Source: Thioploca ingrica
GTDB lineage: Bacteria; Pseudomonadota; Gammaproteobacteria; Beggiatoales; Beggiatoaceae
NCBI GenBank assembly: GCA_000828835.1
Contig: AP014633.1
Span: 2,914,001 to 2,978,000, forward strand
Direction of reading: 5' to 3'
Length of the DNA stretch: 64,000 nt
Part shown: piece after piece, positions 1 to 9,862 of the stretch
How positions within the stretch are numbered: the first letter of the stretch is position 1
Layout: each line of letters starts with the position of its first letter
Notes under the pieces: model-generated
The model's database searches: none
Seen by the model: the letters and a program-made list of their open reading frames with translations, nothing else
Told to the model about the DNA's origin: nothing
Translations under genes and position numbers: made by a program

Positions 1-696
1 CAGCCTATCCCAACAACGGCAATTCCAGCGGAAGGCGAAGAATCCCTATTTGACTTTGAAGAACAATTGTTCGATGCGATTAAACGCAAAGCGGATACTG
101 AGGTAAAAACGTTATTATCTCAATGGAATATTTCCCACCCGTTACGCCAAATGTTAAGTGAACTACCCCAACTTCATGGTGATGCGCAAGTTTTGCAAGC
201 AGCACGTCGATTATTTAATCGAGATCAACACGGTGTCCATGCTGCCCTGGATGAATTAGAGCAACTACAAACACAATGGCGTGGAGTACCACTACATTTC
301 GATTTAGCTGAATTGCGTGGTTATAGTTATCATATGGGCGTTATTTTCGCCGCTTATGCTCCCCAACATGGGCAAGCTGTTGCTAAAGGCGGGCGTTATG
401 ATATTGGCAAAGCCTTTGGTTACTCTCGACCCGCTACCGGCTTTAGTACCAATTTAAGAACCTTAGTGGCTCTTCAGCCCGAGATACCCGCCACTAAACC
501 GACCGCCATTTTTGCGCCACCAACCCCGACTGACGCGATTTTAGCCGCTACCTTAGCAACGACAATTAAGCAACTGCGAGCACAAGGAGAAATGGTTATT
601 GGTAGGTTACCTCATCAAATTGGTGATGCCCAAGCGATGGGATGTGACCGTGAATTGCGTTTAACCGCAACTGGGTGGCAAGTTACCCCATTATAA
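1..696 (+). CDS. hisZ: ATP phosphoribosyltransferase regulatory subunit HisZ (3' part)
   Basis: HisZ is the HisS-like regulatory partner of short-form HisG in the first step of histidine synthesis. The reading frame is open from base 1, so the 5' end lies outside the window; a TTG at 67 is only an internal codon. The part seen is the C-terminal half of a class II synthetase-like fold, with GGRYDIGKAFG and the following SRPATGFSTNL segment (around 390-460), typical of HisZ rather than of true HisRS. It is followed after 53 bases by purA, and hisZ-purA is a common order in gammaproteobacteria. Family identity is clear; the N-terminus cannot be assessed. Confidence 0.93.
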   Translation, partial: QPIPTTAIPAEGEESLFDFEEQLFDAIKRKADTEVKTLLSQWNISHPLRQMLSELPQLHGDAQVLQAARRLFNRDQHGVHAALDELEQLQTQWRGVPLHFDLAELRGYSYHMGVIFAAYAPQHGQAVAKGGRYDIGKAFGYSRPATGFSTNLRTLVALQPEIPATKPTAIFAPPTPTDAILAATLATTIKQLRAQGEMVIGRLPHQIGDAQAMGCDRELRLTATGWQVTPL

Positions 697-731
697 TAAA
701 TTGCCCTTTTTCTACTTTTTTCCATTCTTAA

Positions 732-2042
<1,311 letters not shown>

Positions 2043-2181
2043 TACCCAATTCTAAACGAAATAGCCAAGTAGGATGGACATTGCCCACCATGAAGGGTGT
2101 GCTGATTGAAGATAATCATAATCTGACAAAATCTATCTGTCATTCTTCTTATATGAATAATCTTATCTTGGGCGCAAGTGA

Positions 2182-2267
2182 GTAGCCCGCATAAAACGAA
2201 GTGGAATATGGGAACAGTCGAAAAAGCTACCCCATCCCCAGATTCCACTACGTTCCATCTGGGCTAC
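2182..2267. repeat. Inverted repeat in the purA-pirin gap
   Basis: Two 31-base arms, 2182-2212 and 2237-2267, are reverse complements at about 25 of 31 positions, separated by 24 bases. The arms start and end with GTAGCCC/GGGCTAC and contain AGTGGAAT. The core GGCTACG with CATCC recurs at 23570-23619, so this is probably a dispersed palindromic repeat. The only ORF crossing it (2009-2248, minus) looks spurious. Confidence 0.6.
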
Positions 2268-2316
2268 GTTGGCTAAAAGTTGAACATCGCGTAATATCCT
2301 CAAAAAAGGAAATACT

Positions 2317-3018
2317 ATGATTATGATTTATAAGGCAGATCAACACGGAAGATCAGAATTAAACTGGTTAAGTAGCTGGTTTCACTTTTCATTTGCTGAA
2401 TATTACAATCCAAAGCGCATTCAGTTTGGTGCATTAAGGGTTATCAACGATGATTTGATTAAAGCCGGCACCGGATTTGGTATGCACCCACATAAAGACA
2501 TGGAAATTATTTCTTACGTGATAGATGGAGAATTAACGCATGTTGATAGCATGGGTCATCAGCGTGTGCTGAGTCGTGGACAAGTGCAATATATGAGTGC
2601 GGGGCGAGGCGTGACCCATAGCGAATACAATCATGGCACTAAGACAACGCGCTTATTACAAATATGGATTTTACCCGATAACAAAGGTTATGACCCACGT
2701 TATGGTGATTACGCTTTTGCTTGGGCTGATAGAGAAAATCAATGGTTGCATTTGGTTTCTGGAGAAATGGGCAATGCCCCCGTCAAAATTCATCAGGATG
2801 CCAATTTATATGCGCTTTCTCTAGCACCTGGTAAATCCATTCATTCTGATATTCGACAACAACGACAAGCCTATCTCGTGTTAATTGAAGGTTCAGCTAT
2901 GATTAATGGTCATCTTTTAACAACACGTGATGGCTTAGAAACACTTGAAGAATCTCTTAATATCGAAGCGCAAGAACAATCGCACTTGCTTTTAATTGAA
3001 TTAGCTAAAAACGTCTAA
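2317..3018 (+). CDS. Pirin family protein (YhhW-like, bicupin)
   Basis: A cytoplasmic two-cupin protein. E. coli YhhW of this type has quercetin 2,3-dioxygenase activity in vitro, but the natural substrate is unknown. The expected metal ligands fall at the YhhW positions: His57 and His59 in GMHPHKD, His101 and Glu103 in GVTHSEY. Its length of 233 residues is normal. The ATG at 2317 has an AAGGA site 6 bases upstream; a second ATG two codons on (2323) is possible. It stands alone between repeat-bearing gaps. Assignment to the family is firm, the function is inferred. Confidence 0.9.
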   Translation: MIMIYKADQHGRSELNWLSSWFHFSFAEYYNPKRIQFGALRVINDDLIKAGTGFGMHPHKDMEIISYVIDGELTHVDSMGHQRVLSRGQVQYMSAGRGVTHSEYNHGTKTTRLLQIWILPDNKGYDPRYGDYAFAWADRENQWLHLVSGEMGNAPVKIHQDANLYALSLAPGKSIHSDIRQQRQAYLVLIEGSAMINGHLLTTRDGLETLEESLNIEAQEQSHLLLIELAKNV

Positions 3019-3046
3019 AAAATCCGAATTCGACATAAAAAGTCAG

Positions 3047-3136
3047 GTAGGGTGGGCAACGATAAAGTTGCCCACCAACCCCTAAACGTCACGGTATGAT
3101 GTGGTGGGCAAACAAAAAGACGTTTGCCCACCCTAC
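3047..3136. repeat. Twin-hairpin palindromic repeat between convergent genes
   Basis: Two perfect hairpins stand side by side: a 10-bp stem GGTGGGCAAC with a 6-base loop (3051-3076), and an 11-bp stem GGTGGGCAAAC with an 8-base loop (3103-3132). The outer arms (3047-3060 and 3122-3136, GTAGGGTGGGCA/TGCCCACCCTAC) can also pair with each other. It lies between the pirin and the end of the minus-strand RCC1 gene and overlaps the last codons of the latter. It could act as a bidirectional terminator, but there is no T-run. Confidence 0.65.
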
Positions 3137-4047
3137 TGGACTGGATTTAGTAAAATGTCTTCTTTCGAAATGCCGTTACTGCCGCTAATACTAAAACCCC
3201 AACACTGAGGTATATTATCGATGCTGATGCCACAAGTGTGAAATAAACCGGCACTGACATAAGAAAAAGCCCCCGTTGGTGGAGTCATTTGGCCATCACT
3301 ATCATTTCCCCAACACTCAATCGTACTATCATCCGTTCGGATCGCGCAGGTATACCATTTACCTGCACTGACTTGAGAAAAAGTACCGGGGGGTGGCGAA
3401 GATTGTTCATTGTCATTTAAGCCCCAACAAACGATCGTCTGATCAGGTTTAATTCCACAGGTATGCCAACCTAGTTTAGCGGCACTAATTTGAGTAAACC
3501 GATCGGGGGGTGGCTTAGTTTCACCATAACGGTTTAAGCCCCAACAGGTTACGGTTCCATCGGTACGAATTCCACAGGTATACCATCTACCGGCACTAAC
3601 CTGAATGAAAGTACCCGTGGGTGGAATCGTTTGACCATAGTTAGTTTCTGGCTTGTCAGCTCCCCAACAAGTGACGGTCTGATCAGGACGAATACCACAG
3701 ACATGAAAACCACCCGCACTGATTTGAGAGAATTTACCGGTTGGCGCATTGATTTCGCCATCGGTATCTCGACCCCAGCAGGTTACGGTACTATCGTCGA
3801 CATCAATGCCACAGCCATGGCTATAGCCCACCGTAACTTGAGAAAAATGACCGGTTGCTGGCGGTTCTACACCGACACGTGGCCACCATCCTTGGCATTT
3901 CACGGTATGGTCACTTCTAAGCAAACAAGTATAGCCGGCTCCCACATCTAAAACTGCAGCTAAACCGACTTGGTGGAACAAGATGACGACACTGATTGAC
4001 CGTAGAATTAATTGAGCGAATGAATTTAAGTAAATGGGATACATCAT
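3133..4047 (-). CDS. Secreted RCC1-repeat protein
   Basis: A 304-residue protein with a hydrophobic N-terminal segment ending near an Ala-rich site at about residue 30, so probably exported. The rest is a run of about eight beta-propeller-like RCC1/BNR-type units of about 35 residues, each with the pattern HxCxI...VxCWG and a following PPxGxFxQVSAG. Each unit carries two cysteines, which suggests disulfides in an extracellular protein. It starts 38 bases after the end of another RCC1-repeat gene on the same strand, so the pair looks like a tandem duplication and one transcript. The C-terminal codons run into a dispersed hairpin repeat. The ligand is unknown. Confidence 0.8.
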   Translation of the reverse strand: MMYPIYLNSFAQLILRSISVVILFHQVGLAAVLDVGAGYTCLLRSDHTVKCQGWWPRVGVEPPATGHFSQVTVGYSHGCGIDVDDSTVTCWGRDTDGEINAPTGKFSQISAGGFHVCGIRPDQTVTCWGADKPETNYGQTIPPTGTFIQVSAGRWYTCGIRTDGTVTCWGLNRYGETKPPPDRFTQISAAKLGWHTCGIKPDQTIVCWGLNDNEQSSPPPGTFSQVSAGKWYTCAIRTDDSTIECWGNDSDGQMTPPTGAFSYVSAGLFHTCGISIDNIPQCWGFSISGSNGISKEDILLNPVQ

Positions 4048-4085
4048 TTATTTTCCCTCTGGATAAGCACAAGATTTTTTGATTC

Positions 4086-5792
4086 TTAATGATGACAATT
4101 AGGCCAAGCAATTCCTTTGATATCATTATATTCGGTGGTAATTTTCCCACTTTGCAGTAACTGACAAGTTTGGCCTTCCGCTTGAATTTTAATAATACTA
4201 AAAGCTAAGTCTTTATCGGCTTTAAATCCTAAAATAAGATCATCGTTTGGTGAAGTTTCCAGAGCGCTCACTTGGGCATTTAATGAACTTATCAGTTCTT
4301 CGCATATCGGTCTTACGCTATTGTCATTCTTAAAATAAGCCCACAATCTAGAATTTTGTTTTTCATTTTCAATACCATATAAAATAGTACCGCTGGTATT
4401 CCAACTGATATCTTCAATTTTAATCGAACCTGAATAGGGTAAGACTTCTTCTGTGGTTGCTAGATTCAATCCACCCTCGTCGGTTTTGTCAATTTTGAAT
4501 AAGCCGCTACCTTGTGACCATCCCCAAAGTGTACCATCAGGATGAAAGGACAGTGCCTTGACTTGGTTAAAACCGGTTTCACCTATTTCGCTTAATACTT
4601 GGGCACCATTGCGAATTTCATAAAGGAAACCTTCCTCAGAAGCCGCATAAAGCCGATTATTCAAAGGCGAGACATCTAATGATTCCAGATGATAACTTTT
4701 ATCTAAGCGACTCCGGGGGTGAATGTTTATTTCAGCACCGGGAGAAATATTTACAATAAAAGTTTGCGTACTTTTGGTGTCATCATGAATACCATAAACT
4801 AAACAACTCTCTGAATTAGACGACTTCACTCTTAAGCCCATCGGCGCCATGGCTTGTCCCTCTCTATCATATCCCCAACAGATGACGTTATTGTCAGGCT
4901 GAATCGCACAGGCGTGAGAATGACCAACTTCAACTCGAGCAAAGGTATCTTTTGTAGAACAAGCACATACCGCTCCTTTCTGATTTAAGTCATTAGGATA
5001 AGGACAGCGACAAGTACTTTTAGGTAATCGGATCCCTTCAGATTGAGCCAGATCTTGAGGACCAAAACAAACCACGGTATTATCCCTTTGCAGTGCACAG
5101 CTAAAATAACTGGCTACACTGATTTGTTTATAAGTATTATCCAGTGGAGGAGAACCTCTCACATCCGGATTCCAACCCCACCATACACTGGAACCATCAG
5201 GCTTAATTGCGCATGAATGATCCTCACCGGCATCTAATTGCAGAAAAGTACCTGGAGGAGGTGAGGTTGAACCCTTTCCTTTTTTATCAACACCCCAACA
5301 TTTTATCGTCTTATCAGCTTGAGTAATGGCACAGACATGAGAAAAACCGGCACTGATTTGAGAAAAACGCCCCGTTGGAATCTCATCGTCTGTACTTGAA
5401 CAACTAATTGAACCATCTGTTTTAATACCACAATCTTGACCTCCACCCACACTCATTTGGGAAAAAAGACCATCGAAGGTTGAACGTTTAGCATTCAGTC
5501 CCCAGCAAGTCACGGTTTTATCCATGCGGATACCACAGCTACGCGTATAACCGGCACTGACTTGAGAGAAGAGACCGGGTGGTGGTATAGCTTGACCCCA
5601 TCCATTGGAACCCCAACAAACTATGGTGTTATCTGCCTGGATTGCACAATTATGCCAATCACCAGCAGATAAAACAGTAGCTGATGCTTTTATACTCATG
5701 ATAAGGAAAAAAAATAATGTTAAAATTTTTGCGGGAGTTTTAAAAAGATTGAGACAAATAAGAATTAATAAAATAAACACTAAAATTATCAT
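4086..5792 (-). CDS. Secreted RCC1-repeat protein with C-terminal beta-propeller-like region
   Basis: A 568-residue protein. A long hydrophobic N-terminus (about residues 1-38) looks like a signal peptide or anchor. Residues about 38-325 carry RCC1-type units with the CxIxxDxTVxCWG pattern also found in the downstream paralogue. The last 240 residues change character: LDVSPLNNRLYAASEEG, LSFHPDGTLWGWSQG and similar motifs look like blades of an SMP-30/YWTD-like propeller. A related fragment lies at 7962-8069 on the other strand. The function is unknown; surface binding is the natural guess for such folds in an exported protein. Confidence 0.8.
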   Translation of the reverse strand: MIILVFILLILICLNLFKTPAKILTLFFFLIMSIKASATVLSAGDWHNCAIQADNTIVCWGSNGWGQAIPPPGLFSQVSAGYTRSCGIRMDKTVTCWGLNAKRSTFDGLFSQMSVGGGQDCGIKTDGSISCSSTDDEIPTGRFSQISAGFSHVCAITQADKTIKCWGVDKKGKGSTSPPPGTFLQLDAGEDHSCAIKPDGSSVWWGWNPDVRGSPPLDNTYKQISVASYFSCALQRDNTVVCFGPQDLAQSEGIRLPKSTCRCPYPNDLNQKGAVCACSTKDTFARVEVGHSHACAIQPDNNVICWGYDREGQAMAPMGLRVKSSNSESCLVYGIHDDTKSTQTFIVNISPGAEINIHPRSRLDKSYHLESLDVSPLNNRLYAASEEGFLYEIRNGAQVLSEIGETGFNQVKALSFHPDGTLWGWSQGSGLFKIDKTDEGGLNLATTEEVLPYSGSIKIEDISWNTSGTILYGIENEKQNSRLWAYFKNDNSVRPICEELISSLNAQVSALETSPNDDLILGFKADKDLAFSIIKIQAEGQTCQLLQSGKITTEYNDIKGIAWPNCHH

Positions 5793-5833
5793 ATATATAC
5801 ACCAATATACTACCCAATAATAATATTACAATC

Positions 5834-5862
5834 GGTGCATTAGGCGATAGCCGTAACGCACC
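5834..5862. repeat. Imperfect palindrome GGTGC...GCACC
   Basis: A 29-base imperfect hairpin, GGTGCATTAGGC / GCCGTAACGCACC, just upstream of the RCC1 gene start. The same motif, GGTGCGTT...AACGCACC, recurs as a perfect stem at 41765-41791, and GTGCGTTAGGCGCG occurs near 23660. It is probably a dispersed REP-like element. Confidence 0.5.
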
Positions 5863-5904
5863 CTATCACAAATGTTTGGTTAAGTTCAATCGCCTTGCGC
5901 TTGA

Positions 5905-6174
5905 GCCGGTCACTCAAGGGAAAAAAACCTTGGTAGCTTTACCAAGAAAATTGGTAAGTATACCTACGGATCTGTAGCGAGTTGGAAAATCCGTAAAGCC
6001 AATGCTCATCTGCTGGAGCGATTTTCTGCTTACTTCGGTTTGGACTTCAGTACCATTAAATCCCGTCTTGATTTTGACTCGCTTTGTAACTATGGAGCGC
6101 TACATGAACCTGTCCGAAGTATTGATAATGGTCTAATTGAAAAAATTGCCATAAAAAATCCTCTTTCTCTTTAG
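5905..6174 (+). pseudogene. Coding remnant without start codon, unassigned
   Basis: The frame is open from 5905 to a TAG at 6172-6174 and encodes about 89 plausible residues (including SVASWKIRKANAHLLERF). It has no ATG/GTG start and no recognisable ribosome site. The composition looks like real protein, but I do not recognise the family. It lies beside two decayed insertion sequences, so it is best read as the 3' part of a gene lost to rearrangement. Confidence 0.3.
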
Positions 6175-6223
6175 GTTGAAAAAAAGGGTAGTCCGGTACA
6201 AGTAGTGATATTATAACAAAAAG

Positions 6224-6997
6224 TTAAGTTAATTTGTTAAATTGGAAAAGAAGATGATCTGTATTGAGATGAGAACATTCGAGGCAAAAATTTTCCCCGG
6301 TTAAGGGTTCAACCAGACCATAGAGATAATAGGACTTAAATGCCCACTGAACCTGACCGACCGGTTTCACCCCACGTTGGGTTAAACGACGGCGCGTTAT
6401 CGTTTTAAGACCAAAACGACTTTCATCAGTACACCAAGAACGTACTCGTTGGTGCTCACCAGGATAAAGATCTGCCATCTGGCTTAACCGTAATGCCTTT
6501 TTTTTCAAAGTCGATGGCTTTGGATTCATCACGTTTGGCACTTTGAGGACGTACCACTCTGGGGCTGGCTTTTAAACGGGTATGAACGATACCATGAAGT
6601 GTTGAGTAGTACAGTTCGACTCCATAGGTTTCTTGAAGCCAAATTTGAATCGCTTCGTAACCCTCGAATTCTTCAGGTTGTTTGAGACGTTTATCGAGTG
6701 CTTCCAGAATCTCTGGTGATAAGGATAAAGTTCTTCCCCACCGTGTTTAAGTTTCAAGAATTCATCGATTCCACTTTGACGATAGATTCTTAGCCATCTC
6801 TTCACGGTTGAATAGGTTCGTCCAATGACAGCCGCTGCCGTCAATGCGGTTTCAGTCTGTTTGGTTTTTAATAGATAGAGGACCGGTACACGTTCTTTGG
6901 TTCGACCACTTTTTTGCTGGTGTAATAATTGTTTCAATTCTTGGGTGGTTTCTTTGATATCAATTTCTAGTTTTCGAGCCATTTCGTAATCTATCAA
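6224..6997 (-). pseudogene. IS630-family transposase, frameshifted and truncated
   Basis: The frame from 6997 gives an N-terminal helix-turn-helix part (GRTYSTVKRWLRIYRQSGID) typical of IS630-type transposases. It shifts frame near 6740-6600 and resumes in another frame (6541-6224) with the DDE-domain piece DESRFGLKTITRRRLTQRG. It ends before the final catalytic acidic residue and the usual C-terminus, so it is broken at least twice. The 10-base sequence TACAAGTAGT occurs directly repeated on both sides (6197-6206 and 7034-7043). IS630 elements normally duplicate only TA, so that match may be older structure. Confidence 0.75.
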
Positions 6998-7032
6998 GAA
7001 GGATTAATTTTAATATTATATTATAAGGTTAA

Positions 7033-7158
7033 TTACAAGTAGTAGTTGGTATAACTTTCACAGATTAACCAAGTGAAGATATGATTGGGCTGGGCCGGAT
7101 TGAAAATACGTGACTCAGCAGTTTTGCCGTAAAGGGTGGTGAGATTGTCTTTGGGGTG
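7033..7158 (-). pseudogene. C-terminal coding fragment next to an IS1 end
   Basis: On the minus strand the frame from about 7158 to a TAA at 7033-7035 encodes about 41 residues (including TLYGKTAESRIFNPAQPNH) and then stops. It has no start codon. Its upstream edge coincides with the left inverted repeat of the IS1 relic (7155), so an IS1 insertion may have cut it from its 5' part. The protein family is not recognised. Confidence 0.3.
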
Positions 7159-7855
7159 GTGTTGTATATGTAATGGTATAGTGCTAAATAGGGTAGTGTC
7201 ATACCGGTAATGTTATTGGCTGGTTGTAGTCCTTGATGAAGTTTAACACCGTGTCTCGGAGATTTTGAATTTTTTTAGCCAAAGAAAGAGGTTTTCGTAC
7301 TAAAGGCGCCACTCTTGGTCTTAAAGTAAGGTTAAACCTTTCAATATGATTAGTTTTACCACTTTTACGTTTAGCTATTTTGTGACGTGTTGTTGGAAGA
7401 GAACCAACGTAGGAGGCTAGTCCATCGGTGTAACCTACCGCACCCTGGCGATAAACGGGAGGCAAAGACCGGAACAAGGCTTTGGCGGCATCTTGATCAC
7501 GTTCGCTTATCCAAAACCCCATAATCATTCTATTTAGTAAATCAATCGCCCGCCAAATCCATTGACGATGGGTCTTATTTTTAAGAAAAGTGCAAATTTC
7601 ATCACCTTCTACTCAGATTGGGCCTTTGTTTGGCAGAGAGGTGACTTCTAATTGGATTCGTTCAGGCTTTATTGTTGGGATTTTCCACAAATTATCGGCC
7701 ACACAATTTGCATATAAATCTTTGTTTATTAGGACAAATATAACCATATTTAATCATCAGATTAGAACCACTTTTTGGACAATTCATATTTTTCGCCGCC
7801 GGAATCAAAAGCGGGGCTCAATTTAGTACTATACCATTACATATACAACACTACC
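7155..7855. mobile_element. IS1-family insertion sequence relic
   Basis: About 700 bases bounded by near-perfect 35-base terminal inverted repeats, 7155-7189 and 7821-7855, sharing GTTGTATATGTAATGGTATA and differing at about two or three positions. Inside is a minus-strand IS1-type transposase with stop codons and a frame break. No clear target duplication was seen. The copy is dead in cis but its ends are well preserved. Confidence 0.8.
7199..7787 (-). pseudogene. IS1-family transposase (InsA/InsB type), inactivated
   Basis: The frame begins at an ATG (7787) with an InsA-like zinc-binding start, NCPKSGSNLMIKYGYICP then CKLCGR; one expected cysteine of the CPxC pair reads Ser. In-frame TAA and TGA stops follow. 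After a frame change the catalytic InsB part appears (DEICTFLKNKTHRQW, then RDQDAAKALFRSLP and SGKTNHIERFNLTLRPRV), ending at 7199. It is an evident member of the IS1 DDE family that has lost function. Confidence 0.8.
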
Positions 7856-7961
7856 GACACTACCAAAAATCTATGCCAGTTATCGAGTAACACCTCACCC
7901 ATTGAAAGAACTTCCTTATCTGGTCAAAGTTAGACGGGCCAACTGTTTCCAATAGGCAAAT

Positions 7962-8069
7962 ACTAGTTTTAACGAGGTAGATAGTTTAGCATTTGATAAT
8001 GCGGGCATATTATGGGGTTGGGCAAAAGACGCAGGTTTAATCACCATCGATACTAAACTTATTCATTAG
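7962..8069 (+). pseudogene. Beta-propeller gene fragment, relic
   Basis: About 35 residues ending at a TAG at 8067-8069, including FNEVDSLAFDNAGILWGWA and GLITID. This matches the propeller blade of the RCC1/propeller protein encoded at 4086-5792 (FNQVKALSFHPDGTLWGWS, GLFKID). There is no start codon. It shows that a second gene of that family once stood here on the plus strand. The bases 7870-7960 just before it hold nothing I can identify. Confidence 0.5.
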
Positions 8070-8157
8070 CGATTAAACAAACAATCTATTAATAATTAGA
8101 TTCTTTTTTTTCAAAGATGTGTAGATACCTATGCTTATTAAGGCGGGGAGAAAAATG

Positions 8158-8175
8158 CTTAACTTAATGGCAGTG
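8158..8175 (+). repeat. Dispersed 18-base repeat CTTAACTTAATGGCAGTG
   Basis: Exact copy of the terminal 18 bases of the MITE-like element at 53378-53512. Other copies lie at 53633-53650 (exact) and 61289-61306 (one mismatch). It sits 61 bases beyond the stop of the minus-strand protease gene. Confidence 0.6.
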
Positions 8176-8235
8176 CTGCTTTGAGTTAACAGCACGCTGT
8201 TAACTCACCTTCGCAATGAAGCTTATACTTAAATA

Positions 8236-9684
8236 TTACATATCACACACAAAATTAGGATCGGTAACTAACAAAAGTAATTTCTCTAGATTTAAACGCC
8301 CAGCACCTTGCTTATCAAGAGATAATCCTAAATCATCTGCCGATTGTTGCAAGTAACAACGGACTTGTTTCGGTTTAAGAAACTTTCCATAGGTTTGTTG
8401 ATAAAATGATTGTAATAATGCGGCTGCACCAGCGACATGTGGAGTTGCCATCGAAGTTCCACTCATCCAAGTTAAAGAGTTACCTAAATAAGTGCTTAAA
8501 ATAGTGACACCCGGGGCAGCTAAATCAACTTCACTACCTCGATTTGACCACCAAGGGATGCCATCATTTTCATTCGTAGCCGCCACTGCAATGGTTTCAG
8601 GATAAGCCGCCGGATAGAGAACGGCGCCACCACTGTTTCCAGTAGCAGCCACGATAGTAACCCCTTTTTTATAAGCATACTGGATAGCATCATGAAGCGT
8701 TTGTGAATCAGTCGTGCTTCCTAAACTTAAATTAATGACTTTAGCAGAATTTTTCGCCGCATAAACAATACCATTAGCAATCCAAGAATAGTAACCCCAT
8801 CCGTCATCAGTCAACACTTTTACTGGCATGATCATACAGTTTCCCCAGCATATCCCAGCAATACCAATACCATTATTAGTTTTAGCGGCAGCAATACCAG
8901 CAACATGGGTTCCATGTCCATACCCATCCTCCCATTGAGTCGCATCATCCGAAGTAAAATTGACTCCTTTGACTAATTTTCCCTTAAATTCAGTATGTTG
9001 GCTTTCTGCTCCGGTATCTAGAATAGCAATTCTTATCCACTTACTCGCCGTATTAATATCCCATGCCTCTGGGGCGTCGATATCAGCATCATTCGTATTA
9101 TTTAAATTCCATTGTTCCCCAAAGTAGGTATCGTTCGGCGTGGAGCTCACTTGAACAATTTGATCAGGTTCAGCATACTCAACAAAAGGTAACTGAGAAA
9201 GAGATTTAATGATATTTTCAATATCAGTTGTTGAAGACAGCGTCACGACAAAAGTTCTTGCTAATGAGGTGGCTTTTATTTCCGCTGAATTAGCTAATAA
9301 CTCTTGGGTAAGCAGCGGGTTGATTTTTTCTACTGGGTTATTAGAATTATTGAGAAAATCAGCCATCTGAGCAGTAGATAATGTTCCCAATAAGGTGGCA
9401 TTGGCTTTTAATCGGTAAATCACTCGGTTGGTTAAAGCGGGTACGTTAGGTAGGGTTATATTTCTACTTTGGCTCTCTCCCAGTGAAATTGGTTCAATGG
9501 GTACTAATCCTGGAAGCGTTTCTGCGGAACTCAGTTTTTCTGTTTCTGGGGGCAATTCTTCGGCACTCGCCGGGTTGATTGAAACACGACCTCCTAAAAT
9601 AGATATTGATATTATGCAACTTATCGTAGTTATTCTAAAATAGCGGCGTATTAGTGTTAACCTATTAAATTTATTATTAACCAT
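8236..9684 (-). CDS. S8 family (subtilisin-like) serine protease
   Basis: A 482-residue exported protease. A hydrophobic segment (about residues 18-40) ends with an AxxA-like site. A propeptide of the inhibitor I9 type is likely around 85-180 (RTFVVTLSS...LPFVEYAEPDQ). The catalytic domain holds Asp223 in ILDTGA, His257 in GHGTHVAG, the oxyanion Asn350 in ATGNSGG, and Ser411 in SGTSMATPHVAGA, so the triad is complete. It is monocistronic and divergent from the DUF945 gene. It probably acts in the periplasm or outside the cell on unknown substrates. Confidence 0.95.
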   Translation of the reverse strand: MVNNKFNRLTLIRRYFRITTISCIISISILGGRVSINPASAEELPPETEKLSSAETLPGLVPIEPISLGESQSRNITLPNVPALTNRVIYRLKANATLLGTLSTAQMADFLNNSNNPVEKINPLLTQELLANSAEIKATSLARTFVVTLSSTTDIENIIKSLSQLPFVEYAEPDQIVQVSSTPNDTYFGEQWNLNNTNDADIDAPEAWDINTASKWIRIAILDTGAESQHTEFKGKLVKGVNFTSDDATQWEDGYGHGTHVAGIAAAKTNNGIGIAGICWGNCMIMPVKVLTDDGWGYYSWIANGIVYAAKNSAKVINLSLGSTTDSQTLHDAIQYAYKKGVTIVAATGNSGGAVLYPAAYPETIAVAATNENDGIPWWSNRGSEVDLAAPGVTILSTYLGNSLTWMSGTSMATPHVAGAAALLQSFYQQTYGKFLKPKQVRCYLQQSADDLGLSLDKQGAGRLNLEKLLLLVTDPNFVCDM

Positions 9685-9862
9685 GACTTTACTCCTGAGA
9701 AAATAAGTCGGCTATGTTTTGGTTATTCCATTGGTTTTTAATTTGACAATAAGACTTCAATTACAAAATCAGTATAGCAACGAAATGGATATTATGCACT
9801 CTCACTCAACCCTTTTTGGTTTTTCACTCAGTTGCTTAACCGGAAAATTTTACTTAAATTAT

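Noticed and set aside
3200..5700. Regularly spaced DNA repeats that could suggest a CRISPR-like array
   Set aside because: The periodicity of about 100 bases is codon-level repetition of the RCC1 units in two open reading frames; units are divergent and there are no spacers.
7590..7826. Plus-strand ORF of 78 codons
   Set aside because: It is antisense to the IS1 transposase relic, which explains the sequence better.
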